From: CAZTDU01 sp964617355
GTDB taxonomy: Bacteria; Pseudomonadota; Gammaproteobacteria; Burkholderiales; SG8-39
Assembly: GCA_964617355.1 (NCBI GenBank)
Contig: CAZTXP010000141.1
Coordinates: 1-50,052, forward strand
Direction of reading: 5' to 3'
DNA length: 50,052 nt
Below, in pieces: positions 25,940 to 32,962 of this stretch. Made by a program: the position numbers and the translations under genes. A model generated the notes under the pieces. It was not told the DNA's origin. It ran no database searches and saw only the letters and a list, made by a program, of their open reading frames with translations. Positions within the stretch are counted from its first letter, which is position 1; each line of letters begins with the position of its first letter.

Positions 25940-27637
25940 TCACCCGGCACGTACTCCCTTTTCCTCAAGCTTGCGCTCAAGGGCTGCAACAAGAGCATCT
26001 ATCGCTGAGCGCTTCTGATCGTGTAGCGCTTCACTCGGACTTTTAGAAACTGCCTCGGCAACTACAGCCTTGACCTGCGCCTTCATTGCATCGCTCCACG
26101 GCTTCCCTTGCTTCTCGAAACAGGCCTTCATCCGGTCAGACCACTTTGCGTTTCCTCGGAAGGCGGCGTCAGACAGGTCGACATCAAACTCGCTGAGAAC
26201 CTGCGCTTCGTAGACTGCGCGATCAAAGGTGTCTTCCATCTCTGAGGCAGGCATTCCCTTGCAGTTTACAAAGGTGGTGTCTGCGACCCGTAGCGTCTTC
26301 TCGTCGATGGCCTTGGCGTACGCCTTCTTGCCGGACTCGTCGTTGTCCAGCAGCACGTGAGTAACGCAGAGTGCATTCGAAAGCATTGACAACTTGTATG
26401 AGAGGTTGCCTGCGCCACCGATCTGCTCAATTACTAGTTGATGTTGCTTCAGAGCTCTGGCCAAAGCAGGACTGAGGGTAGGGAGTAGAGCGGCCAGCGC
26501 CACTACGTCTTCGTCCCCCTCAACTACCAGCACATGGCTTGCGTTCACGAGGTTGTCGGATGCGCGAACTCCGAGGAGTTCGCGGATCGAGGCAATGTCG
26601 CGCGCCGGCCTAGCCTTGCTCCTATCAATCAGAATGTTCCGACCTACAGAGGCTCGATCCACAAACAGGGGGCAGTGTGTAGTGAGGACTACCTGATTCG
26701 TCGCGGTGAGCGTCTCAATCACCTCGCGTAGGCTGTGCATCGCGCCCGGATGCAGATGCGACTCTGGCTCTTCGATGGCGACGATAGAGGCTCCGTCGAC
26801 TATCTCCTTGTCCTTGAGCAGTCCGAGGGCTGCAAGGCTCTTTACACCATCGCCCTTGTACTCAAGCAGCGTTCTGGATCCATCATCAATCTCGATTTGG
26901 CACTGACTTCGAAGTGCAACCCTCCGAGCCGAAGCCGGAACTCGCACACTTACGCCCCTGATGCCAGGTAGAAACTGCGTGAGCGACTTCTGGATCGAGT
27001 CCGAGACTTTGTTGAGGATCGGTTGCTGGAGATCTGCGATTTTTTGCAGCGCGGCGATGTACTCGTCGTTCCTTTCGAGCTGGGCCAATTCGCTTGACAA
27101 CATTTCTTGGACAACTGTCAATGCCTCGTCTTCAGTTCGTACCGCCGGGATGTAGACGAACTGAATGTGCTCGGCGACATACTTGGCGACCTTTGCTGAC
27201 TTCGCCGATAGCGCGGGTCCGCCCGGTCCTTGCTTTCGAACATTGATCTCAGGCCGGTTGCTCTTGCCGAACTTGACTTCGATGGGCAAGCTGCCGTTCA
27301 GAGTGTTCTTAACTGTCTCCTTAAACTCCTCGATTTCCTCGGCGGTGAGTTCAAACTCAAGGCGAAAAATTGACTCTGTACCGCTGGTCCGTGACTGCAG
27401 CGAGATCGGAAAGTCGCGCCGCCAGGAATACGTGTGAGCATCCCTTGAGTCGCGGTAGGAGTGAGGTTCTTCCGCTGCGTGCGACGTCAACGCTCTCATC
27501 GCAATGCTGAGAGCCCGTAGGACGTTAGACTTTCCCTCATTGTTGCGACCCAGCATAACTGTCGAGTCGCCGATAGGAATCTTGTGCGCATCCGTGATGC
27601 TTCGAAAGTTCGTGACGGAGAACGATACGAGGCGCAT
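25940..27637 (-). CDS. OLD-family ATPase with TOPRIM nuclease domain (cassette gene)
   Basis: A 565-residue SMC/ABC-type ATPase joined to a TOPRIM domain, the layout of overcoming-lysogenization-defect (OLD) class 1 nucleases. Walker A is GRNNEGKS at 30-37, the ABC-type signature is near 261-268 (KGDGVKSL), Walker B is IVAIEEPESHLHPG at 285-298, and the switch His is H321. The TOPRIM Glu is E373 (LVVEGDED) and its acidic pair D431/D433 (LLDNDESG). ATP-gated DNA cleavage is expected. OLD and the related GajA proteins act in phage defence. No UvrD-like GajB helicase is adjacent. The stop lies 1 base from attC 1, and the start is 17 bases after the attC 2 core box, without a clear ribosome-binding site. 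Confidence 0.88.
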   Translation of the reverse strand: MRLVSFSVTNFRSITDAHKIPIGDSTVMLGRNNEGKSNVLRALSIAMRALTSHAAEEPHSYRDSRDAHTYSWRRDFPISLQSRTSGTESIFRLEFELTAEEIEEFKETVKNTLNGSLPIEVKFGKSNRPEINVRKQGPGGPALSAKSAKVAKYVAEHIQFVYIPAVRTEDEALTVVQEMLSSELAQLERNDEYIAALQKIADLQQPILNKVSDSIQKSLTQFLPGIRGVSVRVPASARRVALRSQCQIEIDDGSRTLLEYKGDGVKSLAALGLLKDKEIVDGASIVAIEEPESHLHPGAMHSLREVIETLTATNQVVLTTHCPLFVDRASVGRNILIDRSKARPARDIASIRELLGVRASDNLVNASHVLVVEGDEDVVALAALLPTLSPALARALKQHQLVIEQIGGAGNLSYKLSMLSNALCVTHVLLDNDESGKKAYAKAIDEKTLRVADTTFVNCKGMPASEMEDTFDRAVYEAQVLSEFDVDLSDAAFRGNAKWSDRMKACFEKQGKPWSDAMKAQVKAVVAEAVSKSPSEALHDQKRSAIDALVAALERKLEEKGVRAG

Positions 27638-27653
27638 GGGGGTGGACTGTGAA

Positions 27654-27707
27654 GCCTAACGTCATGCTCACGGGCGCGCTTCAGCGCGCCCTGTGCAGCT
27701 ATTAGGT
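27654..27707 (-). other. attC recombination site 2 (short form)
   Basis: On the minus strand it opens with ACCTAAT (27701-27707) and closes with a perfect GTTAGGC core (27654-27660). Between them a 9-bp perfect stem (GGGCGCGCT/AGCGCGCCC) is extended by GCTCAC/GTGCAGC with unpaired bases, as in the extrahelical bases of real attC sites. At 54 bp it is much shorter than attC 1 and 3, so its cassette probably came from a different source. Confidence 0.6.
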
Positions 27708-27930
27708 ATGCGGTGTTTGATCGGATGCTCTACTGTCCAGAAGCCGTCCGCATGATTCCGGTTTGGCAATGTTTCTACTTTCGTTGGGTGTCGCTGACCA
27801 AGGGGGGGGATCAGAATCCACAAACAACCTCGGAGTAAGCTTGGTCCTGCATTGCTCATTGATTGAATTGCCGTAATCGCCGAAGGACGTCGGGATCCAA
27901 TTGGGGTTCGCGCTTTGCCGTTCGATCGAT

Positions 27931-28911
27931 TCACAAAAATGCTTGAGCGTCACGAAGTCGCAAATAGTCCTTAATGCAGTCACCACCTTCGTCAAAGAAC
28001 CATATCTTTCCCAATATCTCTGCTGAGTGCGTTGATTGATATCTCACCTCACTATTTGTTTCAGACAGGGTGATACCGAGGTTCATAAGCTCTTTCGTGA
28101 AGCTGTCCACGTAGCACCGCCGTTCCTTCTTGATTGCGATAGTTCCCTTCGCAGGGATGACTACGTCTTGAGCGACAATACGCTTCCCCTGTCCTTGATT
28201 TCGCGCAGCCGGATTACCGCATTTTTGTACCGTACGAACGATCTCCTTCGTTATTGGCGAAAGATGCTCGCCAGTTTGGATATCAGCGCCCGGGTTATCG
28301 AAAAGGTCAAAGCAACCTTGATCGTTTTTGCGTACCCAAACTCTCGGCTCCGCAGTTAGAGGGTCAAAAAACGCAATTTCCGGAACAGGCTGAGTGATCC
28401 GTCTCGGCACAAGCCCCTTATTCTTTCGGAATTCGAGTTCTGCGATGCTCGAATTCATTGCAACGAGCTTCTTCTGGGTAACTGGATCAATGCCAGGGCG
28501 ATCCAAACAGAACAAAGTGTTGTCCGGACGAGATGCGCAAAATTTCAGGGCTTCGCCGGAGACCGCGTCGAAGTTTGCCGGGATCTGCACCATGCCCCAG
28601 GAGATCAGCGGTAGCAGCATCACCGCCGCATAATCATAGGGTCGGCCATGAAAGAAAAACAGGCGAACGATAGCCAGTCCCGGTACGCCAATTGCAATGC
28701 ACATTACAGCCCATGCGATCAAAGTGCCTGTTGCATCAGACAGTCCATAGGAAAGTAGTGTTGATTTCGTGGTGCTGAATTTAGAAATCGCGAAGATTGT
28801 CATGCCCACCACATACACCAGCATGGTGATACCGACAATCCTGAGCAGACCACTTCCAGCTCTTGCAATGCTGGTTGCTATGCGTTCGGATTTTCCGCTG
28901 CCTGTATCCAT
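27931..28911 (-). CDS. Orphan membrane protein with a soluble C-terminal domain (cassette gene)
   Basis: A 326-residue protein. Three predicted transmembrane helices (about 23-43, 60-82 and 90-108) are followed by about 215 residues of mixed alpha/beta character containing Cys at several points (FCASRPDNTLFCLDRPG, QGCFDLF, VQKCGNP, RRCYVD, GGDCIKD). I start at the ATG at 28911 because AGGAGG lies 5 bases upstream. The in-frame ATG at 28959 lies 3 bases from the attC 3 core box and lacks a ribosome-binding site. I recognise no family. The 223 bases between its stop and attC 2 hold no convincing gene. Codons are much less GC-biased than in neighbours. Confidence 0.7.
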   Translation of the reverse strand: MDTGSGKSERIATSIARAGSGLLRIVGITMLVYVVGMTIFAISKFSTTKSTLLSYGLSDATGTLIAWAVMCIAIGVPGLAIVRLFFFHGRPYDYAAVMLLPLISWGMVQIPANFDAVSGEALKFCASRPDNTLFCLDRPGIDPVTQKKLVAMNSSIAELEFRKNKGLVPRRITQPVPEIAFFDPLTAEPRVWVRKNDQGCFDLFDNPGADIQTGEHLSPITKEIVRTVQKCGNPAARNQGQGKRIVAQDVVIPAKGTIAIKKERRCYVDSFTKELMNLGITLSETNSEVRYQSTHSAEILGKIWFFDEGGDCIKDYLRLRDAQAFL

Positions 28912-28962
28912 ATTTCCTCCTTCAGAGAAAGCTCCAGCCCTATCTCGGGTGGATGTCATGCC

Positions 28963-29088
28963 GCATAACGTTTGAGTTGAGGCGCGAGCACCAGGATGGC
29001 GCTTGGCCCGCTGGACGGATGATGGACCACTCCGGGAAGCGGGCCAAGTGCCATGCCGGTGCGAGTCGGCTCCAGCGAAGGGTTAGCC
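28963..29088 (-). other. attC recombination site 3
   Basis: On the minus strand it opens with GGCTAACCCTTCGCTGGAG (close to the classical attC left end) and closes with CAACTCAAAC-GTTATGC (28963-28969). The middle pairs GGCCCGCT with AGCGGGCC and CACTTGGC with GCCAAGCG. It is exactly as long as attC 1 and nearly the same in both outer thirds, as is usual within a chromosomal integron. It contains the stop codon of the GIY-YIG-like gene. Confidence 0.78.
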
Positions 29089-29700
29089 GTCATTGCCTGA
29101 GGGGTAGTTGGAGCCGTCCGGCAATACACCCCGCACTGCCTCCTGGAATGCCCTCTTGTGCCAGATCAGGCGTCGAGCAAGCAGTGGATTGCTGTTCATC
29201 CGCTCGGGGCTAGCAGTCCCTCGGCCAAACAGTCGCTTGTGTAGCCTGTAGGAATACACCTCGTCGATCTTCGGATGAGAGTTGAGCGTCTGATGCTCGT
29301 AGAAGATGAAGTAGGCAGGATTAACTGTGCTGATCGTTCGGATCTGTTGGAGGAGTTCGCTGTCCACGTACCCGGACTTTGACTTCTTACGAAGGTAGGT
29401 GTCTGCGTATGTCTCCGTGCCATGCCAACCACGCTGAAAGCGCACCGCAATTCCGTCCTTGCGCGTGCACTCGCCGATCTTGATGAACGGCTTGGCGGTG
29501 TTCTTGAAGCGATAGAAGTAGAGGCCGATCGCAGAGCCCAAGCCGCAGGACTTCAGTTGCCCGAGAACGAAGTTGTCGTTCTTGGCGAGAACGTCGTCAG
29601 GTTGATTGAGCAAGATGCAGATAACACGTTCCTTGCCTGACCCACGACCGCTATCGGCGTGGTACTCACAGCACGCCGAACGGCTAGACTGGAGCTTCAT
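29083..29700 (-). CDS. GIY-YIG-like nuclease-fold protein (cassette gene)
   Basis: A 205-residue protein. Residues 59-140 resemble the GIY-YIG nuclease core: GLYFYRF (59-65) for the GIY strand, FIKIGECTR (72-80) for YIG, a basic helix with R87 (RFQRGWH), and E135 in FIFYEHQTL as the possible metal ligand. The rest (VDEVYSYRLHKRLFGRG and a Lys/Arg-rich tail) could bind nucleic acid. The match is by motif only, so confidence in activity is modest. The ATG lies 3 bases after the GTTAGCC core box with no ribosome-binding site. The stop TAA lies inside the attC 3 opening box. Confidence 0.65.
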   Translation of the reverse strand: MKLQSSRSACCEYHADSGRGSGKERVICILLNQPDDVLAKNDNFVLGQLKSCGLGSAIGLYFYRFKNTAKPFIKIGECTRKDGIAVRFQRGWHGTETYADTYLRKKSKSGYVDSELLQQIRTISTVNPAYFIFYEHQTLNSHPKIDEVYSYRLHKRLFGRGTASPERMNSNPLLARRLIWHKRAFQEAVRGVLPDGSNYPSGNDG

Positions 29701-29703
29701 GAC

Positions 29704-29710
29704 GGCTAAC
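29704..29710 (-). other. Integron core box at the leading edge of the cassette cluster
   Basis: GTTAGCC on the minus strand, 3 bases before the start of the first cassette gene. It equals the core box that opens attC 3. I see no full attC directly behind it, so this may be the left-over junction with a lost attI site or a lost cassette. Confidence 0.5.
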
Positions 29711-29729
29711 GTGTAGTGAACTTCCTAAA

Positions 29730-29859
29730 AGAAGCCTAATTAGACGCCCCGCGGCAGCGGCTTGTCATCCGCCCTCGAATCAATTACTTGCGCGCGCGTG
29801 CGTATTCACACCGGTTTGTGCGGTGCGAATCGCGCGGGTTAAACACGGATTAGGCTTCT
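29730..29859. repeat. 130-bp segment bounded by an 11-bp inverted repeat
   Basis: AGAAGCCTAAT (29730-29740) and ATTAGGCTTCT (29849-29859) are exact inverted copies. The ends contain GCCTAAT/ATTAGGC, which resemble attC boxes, so this could be a decayed attC. A tiny non-autonomous transposon is the other option, but no target duplication is visible. Around it, 29711-30041 holds no gene I can support. Confidence 0.45.
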
Positions 29860-30041
29860 CGAGCCCGAAATTCGCTCGCGGGATCAAGACCGTGCGCACC
29901 AGGCCGCGAGATGCATGGCCTTGGATCCGGTCGCATCAGGGCGATGTTCTTCCGGCCGCGAGGTTGGAGACGATTCGCGACCACCCCGCGTCCGTTGGCC
30001 CGCATGCACGCAAGTCGACTTAGGTCTCCCCCAAATGCAAA

Positions 30042-30063
30042 CGCCCCCAAACCACTGGGGGCG
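30042..30063 (-). terminator. Likely bidirectional transcription terminator
   Basis: The 7-bp stem CGCCCCC/GGGGGCG has an 8-base loop. On the minus strand it is followed by TTTGCATTT. It lies about 60 bases after the aminotransferase stop and could end that operon. Confidence 0.5.
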
Positions 30064-30077
30064 CCGCCTTTGAATCT

Positions 30078-30125
30078 TCTTGCCAGGGGTGCACGAGGGG
30101 ACGTGCAACGTCCCCTCGTACCTAC
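30078..30125 (+). repeat. Stop-associated hairpin repeat, copy 3
   Basis: TCTTGCCAGGGGTGC, then a 12-bp perfect stem ACGAGGGGACGT (30093-30104)/ACGTCCCCTCGT (30108-30119) around GCA, then ACCTAC. The CTA at 30122-30124 is the stop codon of the minus-strand aminotransferase, placed as in copy 1. The inner stem differs from copies 1 and 2, yet pairing is perfect. Confidence 0.75.
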
Positions 30126-31465
30126 TGCACGGACTTCAACACATCCTCCAGTATCTGGAACAGCGTGTCGATCTCGGACTTCTCGATGATGAGCGGCGGC
30201 GCGAGCGCGACGATGTCGCCCGACACGCGCATGTAGGCGCCCTTCTCGAAGGCCTTGAGGTGCGCGTCGAAGCCGCGCGCGCCCGGGTTCGCGCCGGGGC
30301 GCGGCGCGAACTCGAACGCCGCGATCAGGCCGATGTTGCGGATGTCGATGATGTTCGGGATGCCCTTCATCGAGTGCGCCTTGTCCTCCCAGTACTGCGC
30401 GAGTTCGGCGGCGCGGGTGAGGAGGCCTTCCTCCTTGTAGACGTCGAGCGTGGCGAGGCCGGCCGCGCAGGCGAGCGGGTGCGCCGAGTACGTGTAGCCG
30501 TGCGTCAGCTCGATGGAATTCTCCGGGCCCGTCATGAAGGCGTCGTAGATCTTCTGCTGCATCAGCACCGCGCCCATCGGGATGGTGGCGTTGGTGATGC
30601 CCTTCGCGGTCGTGATCATGTCGGGGATCACGTCGAAGTACTGCGAGCCGAAGGGCTTGCCGAGACGGCCCCAGGCGACGATCACCTCGTCGAAGATCAG
30701 CAGGATGCCGTGCTTGGTGCAGATCTCGCGCAGGCGCTTCAGGTACCCGACCGGCGGGATGAACACGCCCGCCGAGCACGACACCGGCTCGACGATCACC
30801 GCGGCGATGGTCGACGGGTCATGCAGCTGGCAGAGGCGCTCGAGGTCGTCCGCCAGCTCGACGCCGTGCTTGGGCTGGCCGCGCGAGAACGCGTTCTTCT
30901 CGAGGTCATGCGTATGGCGCATGTGGTCCACGCCCGCGAGCAGCGAGCCGTAGATCTTGCGGTTGCCGACGATGCCGCCGACCGCGGTGCCGCCGAAATT
31001 GACCCCGTGGTAGCCCTTCTCGCGGCCGATCAGGCGCGTGCGGTGGCCTTCGCCGCGCATGCGGTGATAACCCAGCGCGAGCTTGAGGGCCGTATCCACC
31101 GACTCCGAACCCGAGTTGGTGAAGAACACGCGCGTCATGCCCTCGGGCGCCAGCTCGCGGATGCGGTCGGCGAACTCGAAGGCCATCGGGTGGCCGGACT
31201 GGAACGGCGGCGCGAAGTCGAGCGTCGACACCGCCTTGGCCACCGCCTGCGCGATCTTCGGCCGGCAGTGGCCGGCGTTCACGCACCACAGGCCCGAGGT
31301 GCCATCGATGATCTTGCGGCCTTCCGGCGTGAAGTAGTAGATGCCCTCGGCGCGCGACAGGAGCCGCGGGTTCTTCTTGAACTGCCGGTTCATCGAGAAC
31401 GGCATGAAGAACGCGGAGTTCTCCAGCGAGCCGTCGGTGACTTCGGGTTGTGCGCGGTCGTTCAT
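30122..31465 (-). CDS. Class III omega-aminotransferase (beta-alanine:pyruvate type)
   Basis: PLP-dependent transaminase of 447 residues. N-terminal FFMPFSMNRQFKKNPRLL and GTSGLWCVNAGH are typical of beta-alanine:pyruvate transaminases. The PLP-phosphate region is FFTNSGSESVDTALKLA, the pyridine-binding Asp is in LLIFDEVIVAWGR (the second half is unusual; most have VITGFGR), and the Schiff-base Lys is in TTAKGITN. Together with the N-carbamoyl hydrolase encoded 28 bases upstream, it could take beta-alanine from pyrimidine breakdown to malonate semialdehyde. Other omega-amino acids or putrescine are possible donors. Confidence 0.9.
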   Translation of the reverse strand: MNDRAQPEVTDGSLENSAFFMPFSMNRQFKKNPRLLSRAEGIYYFTPEGRKIIDGTSGLWCVNAGHCRPKIAQAVAKAVSTLDFAPPFQSGHPMAFEFADRIRELAPEGMTRVFFTNSGSESVDTALKLALGYHRMRGEGHRTRLIGREKGYHGVNFGGTAVGGIVGNRKIYGSLLAGVDHMRHTHDLEKNAFSRGQPKHGVELADDLERLCQLHDPSTIAAVIVEPVSCSAGVFIPPVGYLKRLREICTKHGILLIFDEVIVAWGRLGKPFGSQYFDVIPDMITTAKGITNATIPMGAVLMQQKIYDAFMTGPENSIELTHGYTYSAHPLACAAGLATLDVYKEEGLLTRAAELAQYWEDKAHSMKGIPNIIDIRNIGLIAAFEFAPRPGANPGARGFDAHLKAFEKGAYMRVSGDIVALAPPLIIEKSEIDTLFQILEDVLKSVQ

Positions 31466-31493
31466 CTCGGTTCTCCAGTACCCGTGAAGGGCG

Positions 31494-32720
31494 TCATTTT
31501 ACGGTGCCCGCCGCAGCGAGCACCGCATCCAGCAGCACGTTCGCACCGGCCTCGATGTCCTCGGCCCGTGCGTTCTCGATCTCGTTGTGGCTGATGCCGC
31601 CCTCGCAGGGGACGAACACCATGGCGGTCGGCGCGATGCGCGCCATGTAGACCGCATCGTGCGCCGCGCCGCTGACGATGTCGCGGTGCGAGAGCCCTCG
31701 TGCCTTCGCTCCGGCGCGCACGCCTTCGACCAGGTGCGGCGCGAACTCGCTCGGCGCGAAGGTGACGACTTCCTTCAGGTCGATGCCGACGCGGCACTCG
31801 GTCGCGATGCGCGCGGCAGAGGCCTTCAGTTCATCGACCATCGCGTCCAGCGTCTTCTGCTTCGCGTTGCGGAAGTCCACGGTCATGCGCACCTCGCCGG
31901 GCACGACGTTGCGCGAATTCGGCTTCACATGCACCTGGCCGACGGTACCGCGGGCGTAGTCGGGGAAGGTGGTGGCGATGCGATTCACGTCGAGCGTGAG
32001 GCGTGCGGCGGCGACCATGGCGTCCTTGCGCGTCTCCATCGGCGTCGGGCCGGCGTGCGAATCCTGCCCGGTGATGACGACGTCGAACCAGCGCTGGCCG
32101 AGCGCGCCGAGCACCACGCCGATGGTGGTCTTCGTCTGCTCGAGCACCGGGCCCTGCTCGATGTGCGCCTCGAAGTACGCCGCGTGCCGGTGCGGCTTCG
32201 CGGTGCCGGCGTAGCCGATGGCAGCGAGCGCGTCCTTCACGGCGATGCCGTCGACGTCCTTCTGCGCCAGCGCATGGTCGAGCTCGTAGACCCCGGCATA
32301 AACGCCCGAGCCCATCATCGTCGGCACGAAGCGCGAGCCTTCCTCGTTGGTCCACGCGGCCACCTCCAGCGGCGCGCGCGTGCGGATGCCGGCGTCGTTC
32401 AGCGCGCGCACCACCTCGAGCCCGGCCATCACGCCGTAGGCGCCGTCGAACTTGCCGCCCGAGGGCTGCGAGTCGAGGTGGCTGCCCATGGTCACGGGTG
32501 CGGCGTCCGGGTCGGTGCCCGCGCGGCGCGCGAAGATGTTGCCGATGCCGTCCACCTCGATCGACATCCCGGCCTCGCGGCACCAGGCGACGAACTGGTC
32601 GCGGCCGCGCTTGTCGGTGTCGGTCAGGGTGATGCGCTTGACGCCGCCCTTCTCGGTCGCCCCGATGCGGGCGAGTTCCATGAGCGATTGCCAGAGGCGC
32701 GGGCCGTTGACGGAAGGCAT
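31494..32720 (-). CDS. M20-family N-carbamoyl-amino-acid hydrolase / beta-ureidopropionase
   Basis: Binuclear zinc hydrolase of 408 residues. The opening NGPRLWQSLMELARIGATEKGGVKR is typical of the HyuC/beta-ureidopropionase/AllC group. Metal ligands are in GSHLDSQPSGGKFDGAYGV, WTNEEGSRF and EAHIEQGPVLE, plus the C-terminal ISHNEIE His. It removes carbamoyl groups from N-carbamoyl amino acids. Pairing with the omega-aminotransferase suggests N-carbamoyl-beta-alanine. I start at the ATG at 32720 with AGGA upstream. It is divergent from the dipeptide-type importer; the 242-base gap shows no clear promoter boxes. Confidence 0.9.
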   Translation of the reverse strand: MPSVNGPRLWQSLMELARIGATEKGGVKRITLTDTDKRGRDQFVAWCREAGMSIEVDGIGNIFARRAGTDPDAAPVTMGSHLDSQPSGGKFDGAYGVMAGLEVVRALNDAGIRTRAPLEVAAWTNEEGSRFVPTMMGSGVYAGVYELDHALAQKDVDGIAVKDALAAIGYAGTAKPHRHAAYFEAHIEQGPVLEQTKTTIGVVLGALGQRWFDVVITGQDSHAGPTPMETRKDAMVAAARLTLDVNRIATTFPDYARGTVGQVHVKPNSRNVVPGEVRMTVDFRNAKQKTLDAMVDELKASAARIATECRVGIDLKEVVTFAPSEFAPHLVEGVRAGAKARGLSHRDIVSGAAHDAVYMARIAPTAMVFVPCEGGISHNEIENARAEDIEAGANVLLDAVLAAAGTVK

Positions 32721-32962
32721 GGATTCCTGCGTGGGGAGGGGAAACGTGCGCACTCTACACCCTCTGCTATTGCCCACCCCCGCACCCCAATGCACAATCG
32801 CGGTGCCTGCTGCGAAACAGGGGCGCCGCGATGCACCGTCGGGTCGCATCGGGGTGTTCCTGCCACGACGGCGCGCCAGACGCCGGGCGGCACGACGCTT
32901 GCTTTGGATCGTTCGTTCGCCCCTCGCGGGTTCCCTATCGATTCTCCTCGGAGGAAGCATCC

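Larger units (their letters stand above)
25492..29710 (-). mobile_element. Integron gene-cassette cluster lacking an integrase (CALIN)
   Basis: Four minus-strand genes are separated by attC-like sites at 25813-25938, 27654-27707 and 28963-29088, and the first gene is preceded by a core site at 29704-29710. Each gene starts shortly after a core box read on its own strand (24, 17, 52 and 3 bases), and the ends of two genes touch or nearly touch the next attC, as in integron cassettes. The DNA is visibly less GC-rich than the flanks. No tyrosine recombinase (intI) is in the window, so I call it a cluster of attC sites without integrase. The array boundaries are approximate. Confidence 0.75.

Noticed and set aside
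25940..27637. Calling the cassette ATPase a full Gabija system
   Set aside because: No UvrD/GajB-like helicase gene follows. The neighbour on the downstream side is a 98-residue membrane protein.
27668..27995. Small minus-strand frames between the orphan membrane protein and the OLD gene
   Set aside because: They overlap the membrane-protein gene or run through the attC palindrome and lack ribosome-binding sites and recognisable features.
25813..29088. The two similar 126-bp palindromes read as ends of an insertion sequence or composite transposon
   Set aside because: They are in the same orientation, carry attC-type boxes at their outer ends, and no transposase or target duplication is present.
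29823..30023. A 66-codon plus-strand frame in the 29.7-30.1 kb gap
   Set aside because: No ribosome-binding site, low-complexity basic translation, and overlap with the inverted-repeat element.
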